Assembly (NCBI GenBank): GCA_041389725.1
Contig: JAWKRG010000015.1
Coordinates: 1-64,000 of the forward strand
DNA from: Polyangiaceae bacterium
Lineage (GTDB): Bacteria > Myxococcota_A > Polyangia > Polyangiales > Polyangiaceae
DNA: 64,000 bases
Direction of reading: 5' to 3'
A program made the translations under genes and the position numbers. Shown piece by piece: positions 41,992-50,607 of the stretch (its first letter is position 1; each line of letters begins with the position of its first letter). The notes below the pieces were generated by a model that was given only the letters and a program-made list of their open reading frames with translations, had not been told where the DNA came from and made no database searches.

Positions 41992-44960
41992 GGCAGCAGC
42001 ACCTCGCTGCGGGCCAACTCGTGGATCTCGAGGCGCTCCAACACTTGCTCGCTCATCAGCGGGCGGGATGGGCGCTTCTTGCGCTCGTAGTCCACGAAGG
42101 CTTTGAGCAAGAAGGGCGGGAAGGCACGAAACAAGAGCCGCGCCTCGACTCGATGGGGGCGGCCACGCAGGGCGAGTTCGTAGGTGTATGTGACTGGCGC
42201 GCCAGGCGCCAGGGAGCGGCGATCGATGATCGCGTCTGGGGCTTTGATCACACCGCGTGACGCGTCGAGGGCACCCACGGGGAAGTAGGTCTCGAAGAGG
42301 GCGTCCTCGCCGCGGAGATTGCTGCTGCACTCTCCGCTATCGATGTCGTAGTTGCCGTCCGCGAAGCGATCCGCACGCGAGCGGTCCTGCCCGGGAAGTG
42401 CGCTGCAGCTGCCATCGGCCTCGACGCGACCGATGCACACCACGCAGCGCAGGAACCCGTTCTGGAAATTGACGAGTCCGGAACCACGGAACCGCGTTCC
42501 ACCGAGGCGCGGATTGGGCTGCCAACGCGGTACGTCGGGTCCGTCTGCCACGTCGGCACCGAAAAGGCCCTGGGGGCGCCCCTGGCCGTCCAAGAACCGG
42601 TCGTCGGTGTTCACTCGCAGGAACACCTTGTCATGGAGATCTTCGTCGGCGCGATCCACGCGCCCGACTTCGTACAGCACGCGCCCCTCGGCATCGCTCA
42701 CCACCAGGTGCAGCCAGAGTTCGCGTTCCTGACTGAAACCAGCGGGCACCCGATGCCCTGCGCCCACGTTCTCCAAGGTGACCGGTAGGGTCAGGCGCGT
42801 GCCGCGCACGCTGGCCGGCTCCAGCGTGAGGCGAACGGAGGACGCCAGCAGCAGCTGAGCGCGACGCGAAAGTGCTTGGGGGATGCCGAAGGTGTCCGTC
42901 CAGTCGCCCTTCGCCAAACGCGAGTCGAAGGAGGGGTCGAGGGGCAAGTCCACGCCGCTGAAGTAGTGCAGACTGAGCGGACGCGGCTCCCCCACGCCGG
43001 TCGCGACCATGCCCGTCACGTAGCTCCCCGGCGGCTTCTCGACGAAGTGGGTGCCCGGCGGACACGCTTGCTGCAGGGGGGCTGATGCTTCTGCGGATCC
43101 CTTGCCGGGGGCGCAGATGCCGGGGAACTGCGTCATGTGACAATCCTGACAGGACGCTGGCGTGCGCCCCGCACGCGACTCCGCATCCGCCCACGCGCGC
43201 CATTCGCTGTAGGCGTTGCGCAAACGCTTGAAGTGCTCGCCCCGTTCACGAATGCCGACGACGTCCGTTCCGAACAGGCGCACGTCGTGACAGCTGCCGC
43301 AGAACTCACTGCTACGCAAATGGGCTCGTGTGTCGTCTTCGAGACGGCCGTGCAGCGCGCCGGGAAGCTCCACTCCGCTCAGCAACACCTGCGGACTGAG
43401 GGCGTAGCCACTGTTGGAAATCCCGAACACCCCTCGCGCATCTTCGGGCCGCGCCGAGTAGCGAATGCCCGTCGCGGCCGAGGTCCAGAAGGCGTTGCCC
43501 AGGGTGGCACGGTTCGACTCGCGCGGCGGATGAGCCTGGTGGCACAGCACGCAGGAGACTCCCTCCAAGGCGCGTGGCGACAGTGCATCAGCGAGCGTGG
43601 GATTGCCCCCGCGTCCGCGCGCATCCCACGCGGGTACGGTGCTGCCCAGGTTGTCCGCGGGCGAGTGACAATTGACGCACCAGTGCTCGCCGCCACTACC
43701 CGTGACGAGTTGACCGCTATTTCGCTCCCGGCACGCGGTGGTCGGATCGGCGCGGCGGAGCGCACCGGCGCCAGCGGGGCAGTCGAAATCGCGCCCGACC
43801 TGCTCCTCGATCAACATCTCCAGCGCCTGGAACAGCGGGCTCTTCACCGAGTGCGCCATCACCGAACGCCGCCACTCGCCGGCCTGTCGTGGATGACAGG
43901 TCGCGCAGTCTTCGGTTCGCATGGTGGCGACGCTCAGTGGGCTGCGTTCGAGTCGTTCACGTCGCGCAGGGGCGTCCTTCCCCGAGGATAGCAAGTAGGC
44001 CACCAGCATCGCGACCGCACCGGCTGCGAACACCGCGAGGGCGGAAAAGGACGTCGCTCGCCGCGCCGATCCGTCCACACGTGCATGGGCGTGGGTCGCC
44101 GGCCGTGGAGAGGCTGGGGTTCGCTCCTCGGCCACGGGCCCTGGATCTGGTTCGGCGAGCCGGGACGCTCGGCGGGACAGCGGGGCATGACCGTCGAGGA
44201 TCTGAGAGAGCGCACTCGCGATCTCCTGCGCGGAGCCAGGGCGCTGACGTGGGTCGGGGTCGAGACAGCGCAGCACCAATGACTGGAGCCCCGGCGGCAA
44301 GGATCGTGCGATCTCCGACCGAAAGGGAGGCGGTGGCCGATCGGCGCGCGCTTCGAGAGAGAGCCGCAAACCACGCCCGCCAAATGGATCCTCGCCCGCC
44401 AACGCACGATACAAGGCGAGGCCGAGCACGTAGCGATTCGCTGCGTTGTTCCAGGGCTCGCCCTCGGCTTGCTCCGGTGGCGTCCAGCGAGGCGACGCGC
44501 GACTCGATGCGAGCGAAGCTGACGGTTCGCCCGCTCCGAGCAGCGACCGGACCAGGTCTTCCGCCAGGAAGATCACACCGAGCTCGTGAAGCAGCACGCG
44601 ACTGGGCCGTATCGGACCGGGAAAGAGCGCTTCTTCCTCGACGAAGACCAGGGCCCTGAGCAGCGCGCGCAAGGGCCCGAGTTGGTCGAGCGCCGGTGCG
44701 ACCGCTGCGTCGAGGTGTTGCGCCAGCGTCGCTCCGCCCACGACTCGTTCCAGCCAAAGGCCTTGGTCCGTTTCTCCCCCCCGCAGGAATCCGCCGATTC
44801 CGTGCGCGCCGAGCTCGCGCAGCCGCTGCCACACTCGGGTCTCTTCTTCGTCGAGCCACCACAGCTCGCGATCCGCAGCCAGTTCGAAGCGTCGCGCGCG
44901 CCCGACGCGACCCAGGGGGGAACCAAGCTCCAGCCCAGGGATGTCGGGCCGCTCCGTCAC
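41988..44960 (-). CDS. Pseudokinase fused to a pentahaem cytochrome c, 990 aa
   Basis: GTG at 44960 overlaps the kinase stop (GTGA). Residues about 8-256 follow the Ser/Thr-kinase fold order, with WTPPEQ (about 159-164) and NRYVLGLALYRALAGEDPF and a final RCLDPDPRQRPGSA. The catalytic loop HRDLKPxN is replaced by GPIRPSRVLL and DFG by AED, so it should be inactive. One helix at about 305-325 crosses the membrane. Outside, five CxxCH sites lie at 352-356, 428-432, 470-474, 554-558 and 604-608, with spacing like the cytochrome c554/multihaem group, followed by an about 380-residue beta-rich part (GAGHRVPAGFSQERELWLHLVV). It probably receives a signal from the active kinase and passes electrons in the periplasm. 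Confidence 0.85.
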   Translation of the reverse strand: MTERPDIPGLELGSPLGRVGRARRFELAADRELWWLDEEETRVWQRLRELGAHGIGGFLRGGETDQGLWLERVVGGATLAQHLDAAVAPALDQLGPLRALLRALVFVEEEALFPGPIRPSRVLLHELGVIFLAEDLVRSLLGAGEPSASLASSRASPRWTPPEQAEGEPWNNAANRYVLGLALYRALAGEDPFGGRGLRLSLEARADRPPPPFRSEIARSLPPGLQSLVLRCLDPDPRQRPGSAQEIASALSQILDGHAPLSRRASRLAEPDPGPVAEERTPASPRPATHAHARVDGSARRATSFSALAVFAAGAVAMLVAYLLSSGKDAPARRERLERSPLSVATMRTEDCATCHPRQAGEWRRSVMAHSVKSPLFQALEMLIEEQVGRDFDCPAGAGALRRADPTTACRERNSGQLVTGSGGEHWCVNCHSPADNLGSTVPAWDARGRGGNPTLADALSPRALEGVSCVLCHQAHPPRESNRATLGNAFWTSAATGIRYSARPEDARGVFGISNSGYALSPQVLLSGVELPGALHGRLEDDTRAHLRSSEFCGSCHDVRLFGTDVVGIRERGEHFKRLRNAYSEWRAWADAESRAGRTPASCQDCHMTQFPGICAPGKGSAEASAPLQQACPPGTHFVEKPPGSYVTGMVATGVGEPRPLSLHYFSGVDLPLDPSFDSRLAKGDWTDTFGIPQALSRRAQLLLASSVRLTLEPASVRGTRLTLPVTLENVGAGHRVPAGFSQERELWLHLVVSDAEGRVLYEVGRVDRADEDLHDKVFLRVNTDDRFLDGQGRPQGLFGADVADGPDVPRWQPNPRLGGTRFRGSGLVNFQNGFLRCVVCIGRVEADGSCSALPGQDRSRADRFADGNYDIDSGECSSNLRGEDALFETYFPVGALDASRGVIKAPDAIIDRRSLAPGAPVTYTYELALRGRPHRVEARLLFRAFPPFLLKAFVDYERKKRPSRPLMSEQVLERLEIHELARSEVLLP

Positions 44961-46117
44961 CGCTCGCCGCCGGAGCGAACCGCCGACGCAGACGGTGCTT
45001 CTGCGCCGCCAACGCCTGCGTCGCTGCCTCGCACGAAGTAGGTGACCAGCGCCGCGAGCACGGTCAAGGCGAGGATCACCATCACACCCGTTCGCGGGCT
45101 GACCTCCTTGTCCGCCGTTCGCTTCTCGACGAGCGCCAGGGTGTCTGCACGCGGCACGGCGCGCTCAGGGCGCTTCGCCTTCTTGGGCGGGCCGCTCTTC
45201 TCGTCAGCGCTTGGATGCGGCGCCGAGGGCTGCGTGTCCGAGGGCGTGGTGGTCGACGCTTCGCGGGGGCTCGGCGTCGCCCGGGAACGAGGTGCGCGCG
45301 TCAAGGAAGGCGCAAAGGGCTCGAGCTCGTGCAAGACGTCCCGGGCGGACGCGGGTCGATCTTCCGCGGACTTTTCCAAAAGCTCGAAAACCAGCCGTTC
45401 TACTGCGCGGGGAAGCGAGCCACGCACGTCCTCGGGCAACTGCGGCGGCGCCTGGGTGCACTGCATGTTGAGTAGCTCACGGGGAGACGCGCTCTCGAAG
45501 GGGGGCTTGCCCGCGAGCATCTCGTACATGACCAGCCCCAAACAGTAGAGATCACTCCGGGCGTCGACCCCCGTGGCGTCGATTTGCTCCGGGCTCATGT
45601 ACTGCAGCGTCCCGACGCTGTGCGTGGTGTTCCCGCTCAGCGCTTCCAGCACCTTGGCAATGCCGAAGTCCATGACCTTCACGGTACCGTCGTCGAGCAC
45701 CATCACGTTCTCTGGCTTCAGATCGCGATGTACGATGGGTGGCTCTTGTCGATGCGCGGCGGCCAGCGCGGACGTGATCTGCACCGCGATGCCCACGGCG
45801 TCCTCCCAGCTCAAAGGCCCGCCATCCGCGAGCACGGTGCGCAGCGTGCGCCCTTCCAAGTACTCCAGCGCCATCACGAGCTGGTCGTCGCTCTCGGTGC
45901 AGGCCAGGCAACGCACGATGTTTGGATGGTCCAGGTGTGCCAGGATCGTCATCTCGTTGAGAAATAACCGCCGACCATCTTCGGAACGCGACAGCTCGGG
46001 GCGCAGCACCTTCAGCGCCACCCGGCGTTTGCTCAGCCGCTCTTCGGCCTCGTAGACCTTGCCCATGCCGCCCTCGCCCACCAAACCCCGGACGAGGTAC
46101 TCACCAATCCGCTCCAT
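44957..46117 (-). CDS. Membrane-anchored Ser/Thr protein kinase heading the redox operon, 386 aa
   Basis: ATG at 46117 has a GAGG ribosome-binding site; the frame is open to 46219. The kinase domain is complete: VGEGGMGKVY (13-22), VALK with Lys36, HRDLKPEN (130-137), DFG (150-152), GTLQYMSPEQ and D-LYCLG. A Ser/Thr/Pro-rich linker (about 270-340) leads to one transmembrane helix (344-363) and a short tail outside, so there is no sensor domain. All catalytic residues are intact. The next gene, coupled by GTGA, encodes a pseudokinase-cytochrome, which may be its substrate or its redox sensor. Confidence 0.9.
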   Translation of the reverse strand: MERIGEYLVRGLVGEGGMGKVYEAEERLSKRRVALKVLRPELSRSEDGRRLFLNEMTILAHLDHPNIVRCLACTESDDQLVMALEYLEGRTLRTVLADGGPLSWEDAVGIAVQITSALAAAHRQEPPIVHRDLKPENVMVLDDGTVKVMDFGIAKVLEALSGNTTHSVGTLQYMSPEQIDATGVDARSDLYCLGLVMYEMLAGKPPFESASPRELLNMQCTQAPPQLPEDVRGSLPRAVERLVFELLEKSAEDRPASARDVLHELEPFAPSLTRAPRSRATPSPREASTTTPSDTQPSAPHPSADEKSGPPKKAKRPERAVPRADTLALVEKRTADKEVSPRTGVMVILALTVLAALVTYFVRGSDAGVGGAEAPSASAVRSGGER

Positions 46118-46442
46118 CGCCTCTCCTCTTACGCGCGATGACCGAAGACGAGCTTCGGTCGACACCGAGAGTATCCGAAGAGGCGGGGTCGGGACGGTTT
46201 CGTTAGCGAATTCGGACATTTGTCAGTCTGAGGCAGGGGACAGGTGGATGCGGGCCGCCGCCATGGGTGGCCTCGTCCGGGGACAACGTGACTGGCCACT
46301 TGGATCTGACACCCGCTGCGAAGGGCGATCCAACATCGCTCGCGGCGGGCCCGGGGCACGAGGAGTTGCGCCCCGTCAGGTTCCTACACGCCCGAGTCGG
46401 GATTTGGTCCGCGCGGGCCGCAGCGGGAGGTACCCTTGGGAC
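46118..46442. other. Intergenic gap between the redox operon and the dehydrogenase gene
   Basis: This 325-base divergent gap must hold the promoters of both flanking units. On the minus strand a GGATACT near 46168-46174 could be a -10 box of the kinase gene, but no convincing -35 box accompanies it. A short palindrome TTCGTTAGCGAA lies near 46198-46209. I see no gene, tRNA or repeat. Confidence 0.3.
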
Positions 46443-47759
46443 ATGGGGTTGTTCGATGCGTTGATCGCGGGGGACCTGACAACCCTCCGTGTGCTGTCCG
46501 TCGCACCGGGGCGCTTCCTGACCGAGGCGCGTCGAGATTTCGACCAAGACTGGGATTTCTCTGGCTACGGCACCCGCTATGCGCTCGATCAGGTCGCGAG
46601 CCCACGGGCCCGAGCGCTTGGCGACGAAGCCGCACGCGCACTCTTCGCGGAACACGGAGCATCCGGGGACCTGGCGCGGCTGCTGGAGGGCATGCAGCGC
46701 GGCGGACACGAGATGGTGTGGCTCTGCGCCCACGCCGGTCTGGGCGTCCGCGTTGCGCATCACATCCACTCCAGCGTCCAAGGAATGCGCCAGCCGCAAC
46801 ATGCACTGCGCGCTGGTGGCATCCGCCGTCACGACGTCGGCGCGGACGAAGCACACGTGCTCGGTGATGGGCTGAACCTCTCGCGCGCCATGAGCTACAA
46901 GTGCGCCCACGCCGACCTACCCTACGGCGGAAGCAAGACCGCTCTGATCGCTGCGCCGATCGCGCCGACCGACGAGACGCGCCTCGGCTTCCTTGGATAC
47001 TGCATCGATCAGGGACACTTGATGACGGGGCCCGACGTGGGTCTGGACGGCGAGTTGATCGACGCCCTGAGTCGCCACGTGACGCCGAACATCCTGTGCG
47101 GCACGTCGACGCCGCTGGGACCTACCGGCGGCCCGACGGCCGAGGGAGTGTTCATCGCGCTCCGGGCAGCGGCGGCGTTCGTCTGGAACAGCTCACGGCT
47201 CGACGGCAAGCGCGCCGTCGTGCAAGGCCTGGGAAGCGTAGGGCTCGCCCTGGCGGAGCGCCTCGCCCTGGCCAACATGCGGGTCGCCGCCTACGACCCA
47301 GATCCCGCTCGCGTGGAACTCGCACGCAAGCGCATCCCGGAGCTGCAGCTGCTACCCGAGCGCGGACTGCTCGAGACTCCCTGCGACGTCCTTGCTCCCT
47401 GCGCCCTCGGGGGCGTCATCGACGAAGCCGTGATCCCGAAGCTCGGCTGCAAGCTGATCTACGGTGCCGCAAACAACACGCTTGCAGGCGACTGCATCGA
47501 TGACGAGATCCGTCTTGCCAAGGCCCTGGCCGCACGCAAGATATTGATTCAGCCCGATTGGAGCATCACCGTGGGCGGCGTCATCGCGGGCCATGAAGAA
47601 CGCACTTCCGCGGAGCTTGCCAGCGTGGAACGCGTGCACGCCGCCCTGTCCCGCATCTGCGGCGCCAAGACCACGGAGCTCCTGGCGACCGCCGCGGCCG
47701 AAGGCTTGACACCGACCGAGCTGGCCTACGCGCGGCTGCGTCGCAAGGTTCAGCGCTGA
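46443..47759 (+). CDS. Glu/Leu/Phe/Val-type amino-acid dehydrogenase, 438 aa
   Basis: ATG at 46443. The fold markers of the ELFV family are present: GGIRRH (substrate loop), LSRAMSYKCAHADLPYGGSKTALIA with the catalytic-type Lys, TGPDVG, TPLGPTGGPTAEGVFIALRAA and the NAD-binding VVQGLGSVGLALAERL; GAANNTLAGDCID closes the active site region. The match is closest to leucine/phenylalanine dehydrogenases. An N-terminal extension of about 75 residues (MGLFDALIAGDLTTLRVLSVAPGR) precedes the usual start. It would reversibly deaminate a branched or aromatic amino acid with NAD+. The exact substrate cannot be read here. The gene stands divergent from the redox operon. Confidence 0.82.
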   Translation: MGLFDALIAGDLTTLRVLSVAPGRFLTEARRDFDQDWDFSGYGTRYALDQVASPRARALGDEAARALFAEHGASGDLARLLEGMQRGGHEMVWLCAHAGLGVRVAHHIHSSVQGMRQPQHALRAGGIRRHDVGADEAHVLGDGLNLSRAMSYKCAHADLPYGGSKTALIAAPIAPTDETRLGFLGYCIDQGHLMTGPDVGLDGELIDALSRHVTPNILCGTSTPLGPTGGPTAEGVFIALRAAAAFVWNSSRLDGKRAVVQGLGSVGLALAERLALANMRVAAYDPDPARVELARKRIPELQLLPERGLLETPCDVLAPCALGGVIDEAVIPKLGCKLIYGAANNTLAGDCIDDEIRLAKALAARKILIQPDWSITVGGVIAGHEERTSAELASVERVHAALSRICGAKTTELLATAAAEGLTPTELAYARLRRKVQR

Positions 47760-47859
47760 GCCAAATCACCGGCGCTGGCGGGGGAAGAGCGAGTGCGAGC
47801 GGTGCAGAATCTTCGCCTCCCCTTGCGCCGGGCCGCGTTGTGTTACACCTTGCCGCCAA

Positions 47860-48600
47860 ATGGACGCCTCCGGCAGCCACGACGCCAATCGGCAGTACTA
47901 CGACGCGTTCAGCCACGGCTACGAAACGCACCGCGGGGACAACGATCCCGGCGGCTACCACGATCTGCTCGACGAGTTGGAAGCCGACTACGTCGCACGT
48001 TTCGGCCGCGACGGCGACGTGCTGGAGGTGGGCTGCGGCACCGGACTGGTGCTCCAACGCATCGAGCGCTTCGCACGCTCTGCTCAGGGTGTGGATCTCT
48101 CCCCCGGAATGCTGGAGAAAGCCCGCGAGCGCGGCTTGAAGGTCGTGGAGGGCTCAGCCACGGAGCTGCCCTTCGAAGACCGGCAGTTCGACGTCACCTG
48201 TTCCTTCAAGGTGTTGGCCCACGTGCCGGAAATCGAGCGTGCGCTTTCGGAGATGGCGCGGGTGACCCGCCCCGGCGGCACCGTGCTCGCGGAGTTCTAC
48301 AACCCCTTCAGCTGGCGCGGCCTGGCCAAGCGCTTTGCGCCCGCGGGTCGAGTGGCTGAAGGCACCCACGAAGACCACGTCTACACGCGCTTCGATACAC
48401 CTCTGGGGGTGCGACGCCTGGTCCCCCACAACATGCAGATCGTGGGGTCGCGCGGTATTCGCGTCGCCACTCCTGCTGCGCGCCTGATGCGCGTGCCGGC
48501 GCTACGCAACGTGCTGGCCACGACCGAGCGCGTGCTGTGCGACTCACCGCTGCGGTTCTTCGGTGGCTTCTTCGTCGTCGCCATGCGGCGCACGCACTGA
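47860..48600 (+). CDS. SAM-dependent methyltransferase (UbiE/class I type), 246 aa
   Basis: ATG at 47860. The class I methyltransferase motifs are in order: motif I DVLEVGCGTGLVLQRI, then GVDLSPGMLEKARERGLKVVEGSATELPFEDRQFDVTCSFKVLAHV and MARVTRPGGTVLAEFYNPFS. N-terminal AxRQYYDAFSHGYETHRG is typical of the group that methylates quinones, lipids or small molecules. The substrate is unknown. The gene is followed after 10 bases by a ferritin-like protein gene on the same strand, so both may act in one pathway, for instance modification of a lipid or secondary metabolite. Confidence 0.85.
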   Translation: MDASGSHDANRQYYDAFSHGYETHRGDNDPGGYHDLLDELEADYVARFGRDGDVLEVGCGTGLVLQRIERFARSAQGVDLSPGMLEKARERGLKVVEGSATELPFEDRQFDVTCSFKVLAHVPEIERALSEMARVTRPGGTVLAEFYNPFSWRGLAKRFAPAGRVAEGTHEDHVYTRFDTPLGVRRLVPHNMQIVGSRGIRVATPAARLMRVPALRNVLATTERVLCDSPLRFFGGFFVVAMRRTH

Positions 48601-48610
48601 CGGTCGGCGC

Positions 48611-49477
48611 GTGGCAACGAGCGTCGACGACCGACCCACGGCGTGGTGGCTCGCCACCCTGGAGCGACGCCGCGACCATGGCGACGCCGGCCTGGGAGAC
48701 GGAGCCATCGACTTGGCACTGCCCGAAGTACAAGAAGCGGCAGTTCGTTTCTTCAACGCAGCGCTGCGCGCCGAGGAATCCGGGCAATCCCAGGCCCACG
48801 CTTTGGCGGACGCTCTGAGCGACGTCGATGCGGAATTGGCGCGCACCTTGCGCCTCTACGGCGACGAAGAAGGTTGGCATCGAGAGCTGCTCATCGACTT
48901 CCTGGCGCGCCTCGGCGGCAGCATTCGTCCCATGGGTCGAGTGACGCGCGTGCTGTACAAGGGCTATGCGCGCGCCAAGCGCATGGAAACGATCGTGCTC
49001 ACGAATCTGATGTTCGAGACGATCGGCTCCACCACCTACCGCATGGCACTACGCAACGTGACGCAACCCACGGCGCGGCGCATGCTCACCATCCTCACGC
49101 GCGACGAAGCCTTCCATGTGCCGCTCAACGTGCACTTCCTGCGGCGCGTGCTGGACGGGAAGTCGCAGCGGGAGCGACGCCGCCTGCGACTGGTGTACTG
49201 GCTCTTGTTCGCGAGCTTGCTCGCCCTGCCCCTCGCCAGCCGGCCCAAGGCCGCGCGCTTCGACGGCCTCTCGGTGCTGGATCTGTCGCGCGGCTACGGT
49301 CGCGAGCTGGCCCGGGTGTTCTCGGCTGCACCGGATCTCGAGCTGCCCCCCCCGTGGTGGCTGCTCGCGCTGATTGGTGTGAGTCGCCAGGACGCCGATC
49401 GCGGCGTGTCGCCCACGACCGCAACGGCGGCGGAACGCGCGGCCGAGCGCGAGCACGTCGCCGTCCACACTCTCTGA
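48611..49477 (+). CDS. Ferritin-like di-iron protein, 288 aa
   Basis: GTG at 48611, 10 bases after the methyltransferase. The protein is mostly helical and carries two carboxylate-His pairs as in ferritin-like di-iron enzymes: GDEEGWHRELL (ExxH) and TRDEAFHVPLN (DExxH), with additional Glu residues in ALRAEESGQSQA and METIVLTNLMFETIG. A hydrophobic stretch near the C-terminal third (LVYWLLFASLLALPLAS) may contact the membrane. The layout resembles fatty-acid or hydroxylase-type di-iron proteins of unknown substrate. Together with the upstream methyltransferase it looks like a two-enzyme modification module. Iron storage is less likely because of its length and membrane-like segment. Confidence 0.65.
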   Translation: MATSVDDRPTAWWLATLERRRDHGDAGLGDGAIDLALPEVQEAAVRFFNAALRAEESGQSQAHALADALSDVDAELARTLRLYGDEEGWHRELLIDFLARLGGSIRPMGRVTRVLYKGYARAKRMETIVLTNLMFETIGSTTYRMALRNVTQPTARRMLTILTRDEAFHVPLNVHFLRRVLDGKSQRERRRLRLVYWLLFASLLALPLASRPKAARFDGLSVLDLSRGYGRELARVFSAAPDLELPPPWWLLALIGVSRQDADRGVSPTTATAAERAAEREHVAVHTL

Positions 49478-49521
49478 GCGCGATCTCGAAACTTCGCTGG
49501 CCGTTCGAGGCGACGCGCTGC

Positions 49522-50490
49522 TCAGAAGCGACCGACGGCGCCCAGACCCAAACCTTGGGGCAGCGGTACCAGCGCGGGGCGCCACCCACTGGTTTCGCGA
49601 GTGCTGGGACCACGCAGTTCCGGCGGCAGCGAGCGAGTGCGGGTGCGGCGCACCTCGGGCTCGAAAGAAAGCTGCGCTTCGAGGATGCCGCCGGCGGCGA
49701 CGGCCAAGAAACCGTAGCTCGAGAAGATCAACACGCTCCGGGCAGTCTTCAGATTCGCGTTGAGCTCGTCCTTCACCGGTGCGTCAGGGTCGTCGCTGCG
49801 CGCATTGAGATTCAGCTCCACGATCATCGCGCCCAGGGCGGTGCCCGCCAGCGCCACTTCGGTGCCCAAGAACAAGAAGCCGAGGGCCACGTCGTCGTTT
49901 TGAAACTGCCCCACGCCGAAGGGCACCGCGGCGAGCCAGCGGCGATTCTGGGTCACTTCCGTCTCACGCTGCGCGTAGGCCTCGAGCTTCTGCACGCGTT
50001 CACGCTCCTTGGCGCGGCGTTTCGCGGCGGCCTCCGCTGCAGCCTTGGCCTTCTCCAGCCGGATCTGCTCGGCCTGCTTGATCTCCTCCAGCATGCTGTC
50101 TTTGACGGCGATGAAGCGATCGACGACCTCTTGGGGGAACATCAAGCGGTCGGGCCCGCGCATCTGGGGGTTCTCACGGATGGCCACGCGCAGTTGCTCG
50201 TCCGCTTCCTTGCTGCGCCCTGCTGCGAGCAGACAGGCGGCGAAGTACACGCGCGCACGCTCGACCACGTCGGCGTCCTCGAGCTGGGGATCGCTGGGGG
50301 ACAGCAACTTGGTGAGCTCCGCGTTGCACTCGGCGTACTTGCCCGCGTCGAAGAGCGATGCGACGCGGGCCAGCTCCGCCTCGTCGCTCATCTCCAGCCG
50401 CGTCGGCGCCGGCTGGGCCCAAGCGGAGTGCACCGTCGCCAAGGACAGCACGACCACCAGGGCCTGAGCGAAAAGCGGCTGTGCGCGCAT
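49522..50490 (-). CDS. Exported TPR/coiled-coil protein, 322 aa
   Basis: ATG at 50490 opens a signal peptide (MRAQPLFAQALVVVLSLATVHSAWAQP). Residues about 35-120 are TPR-like (VASLFDAGKYAECNAELTKLLSPSD; YFAACLLAAGRSKEADEQLRVAIRENP). A charged coiled coil (EEIKQAEQIRLEKAKAAAEAAAKRRAKERERVQKLEAYAQ) follows, then hydrophobic segments (VALGFLFLGTEVALAGTALGAMI; SSYGFLAVAAGGI). This is a common myxobacterial envelope-protein type, often next to Ser/Thr kinases; one is directly upstream here. No catalytic motif is present. The gene is convergent with the ferritin-like gene. Confidence 0.7.
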   Translation of the reverse strand: MRAQPLFAQALVVVLSLATVHSAWAQPAPTRLEMSDEAELARVASLFDAGKYAECNAELTKLLSPSDPQLEDADVVERARVYFAACLLAAGRSKEADEQLRVAIRENPQMRGPDRLMFPQEVVDRFIAVKDSMLEEIKQAEQIRLEKAKAAAEAAAKRRAKERERVQKLEAYAQRETEVTQNRRWLAAVPFGVGQFQNDDVALGFLFLGTEVALAGTALGAMIVELNLNARSDDPDAPVKDELNANLKTARSVLIFSSYGFLAVAAGGILEAQLSFEPEVRRTRTRSLPPELRGPSTRETSGWRPALVPLPQGLGLGAVGRF

Positions 50491-50607
50491 GCGGGGGCTC
50501 GAGACGGAGAAGTCCGCACGAGGTTCGTCCGCCCGGCGCGGGTTCGTCAACCGGAAGTGCGCGTCTTTGCAGGAAAACCCCGGGAAATGCCAGCCACGAT
50601 AGCGCCG

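Noticed and set aside
39682..42330. 882-codon version of the cNMP/Fe-S membrane protein
   Set aside because: The first 113 codons lie inside the pseudokinase-cytochrome gene; a GTG with GTGA overlap at 41991 is the natural start.
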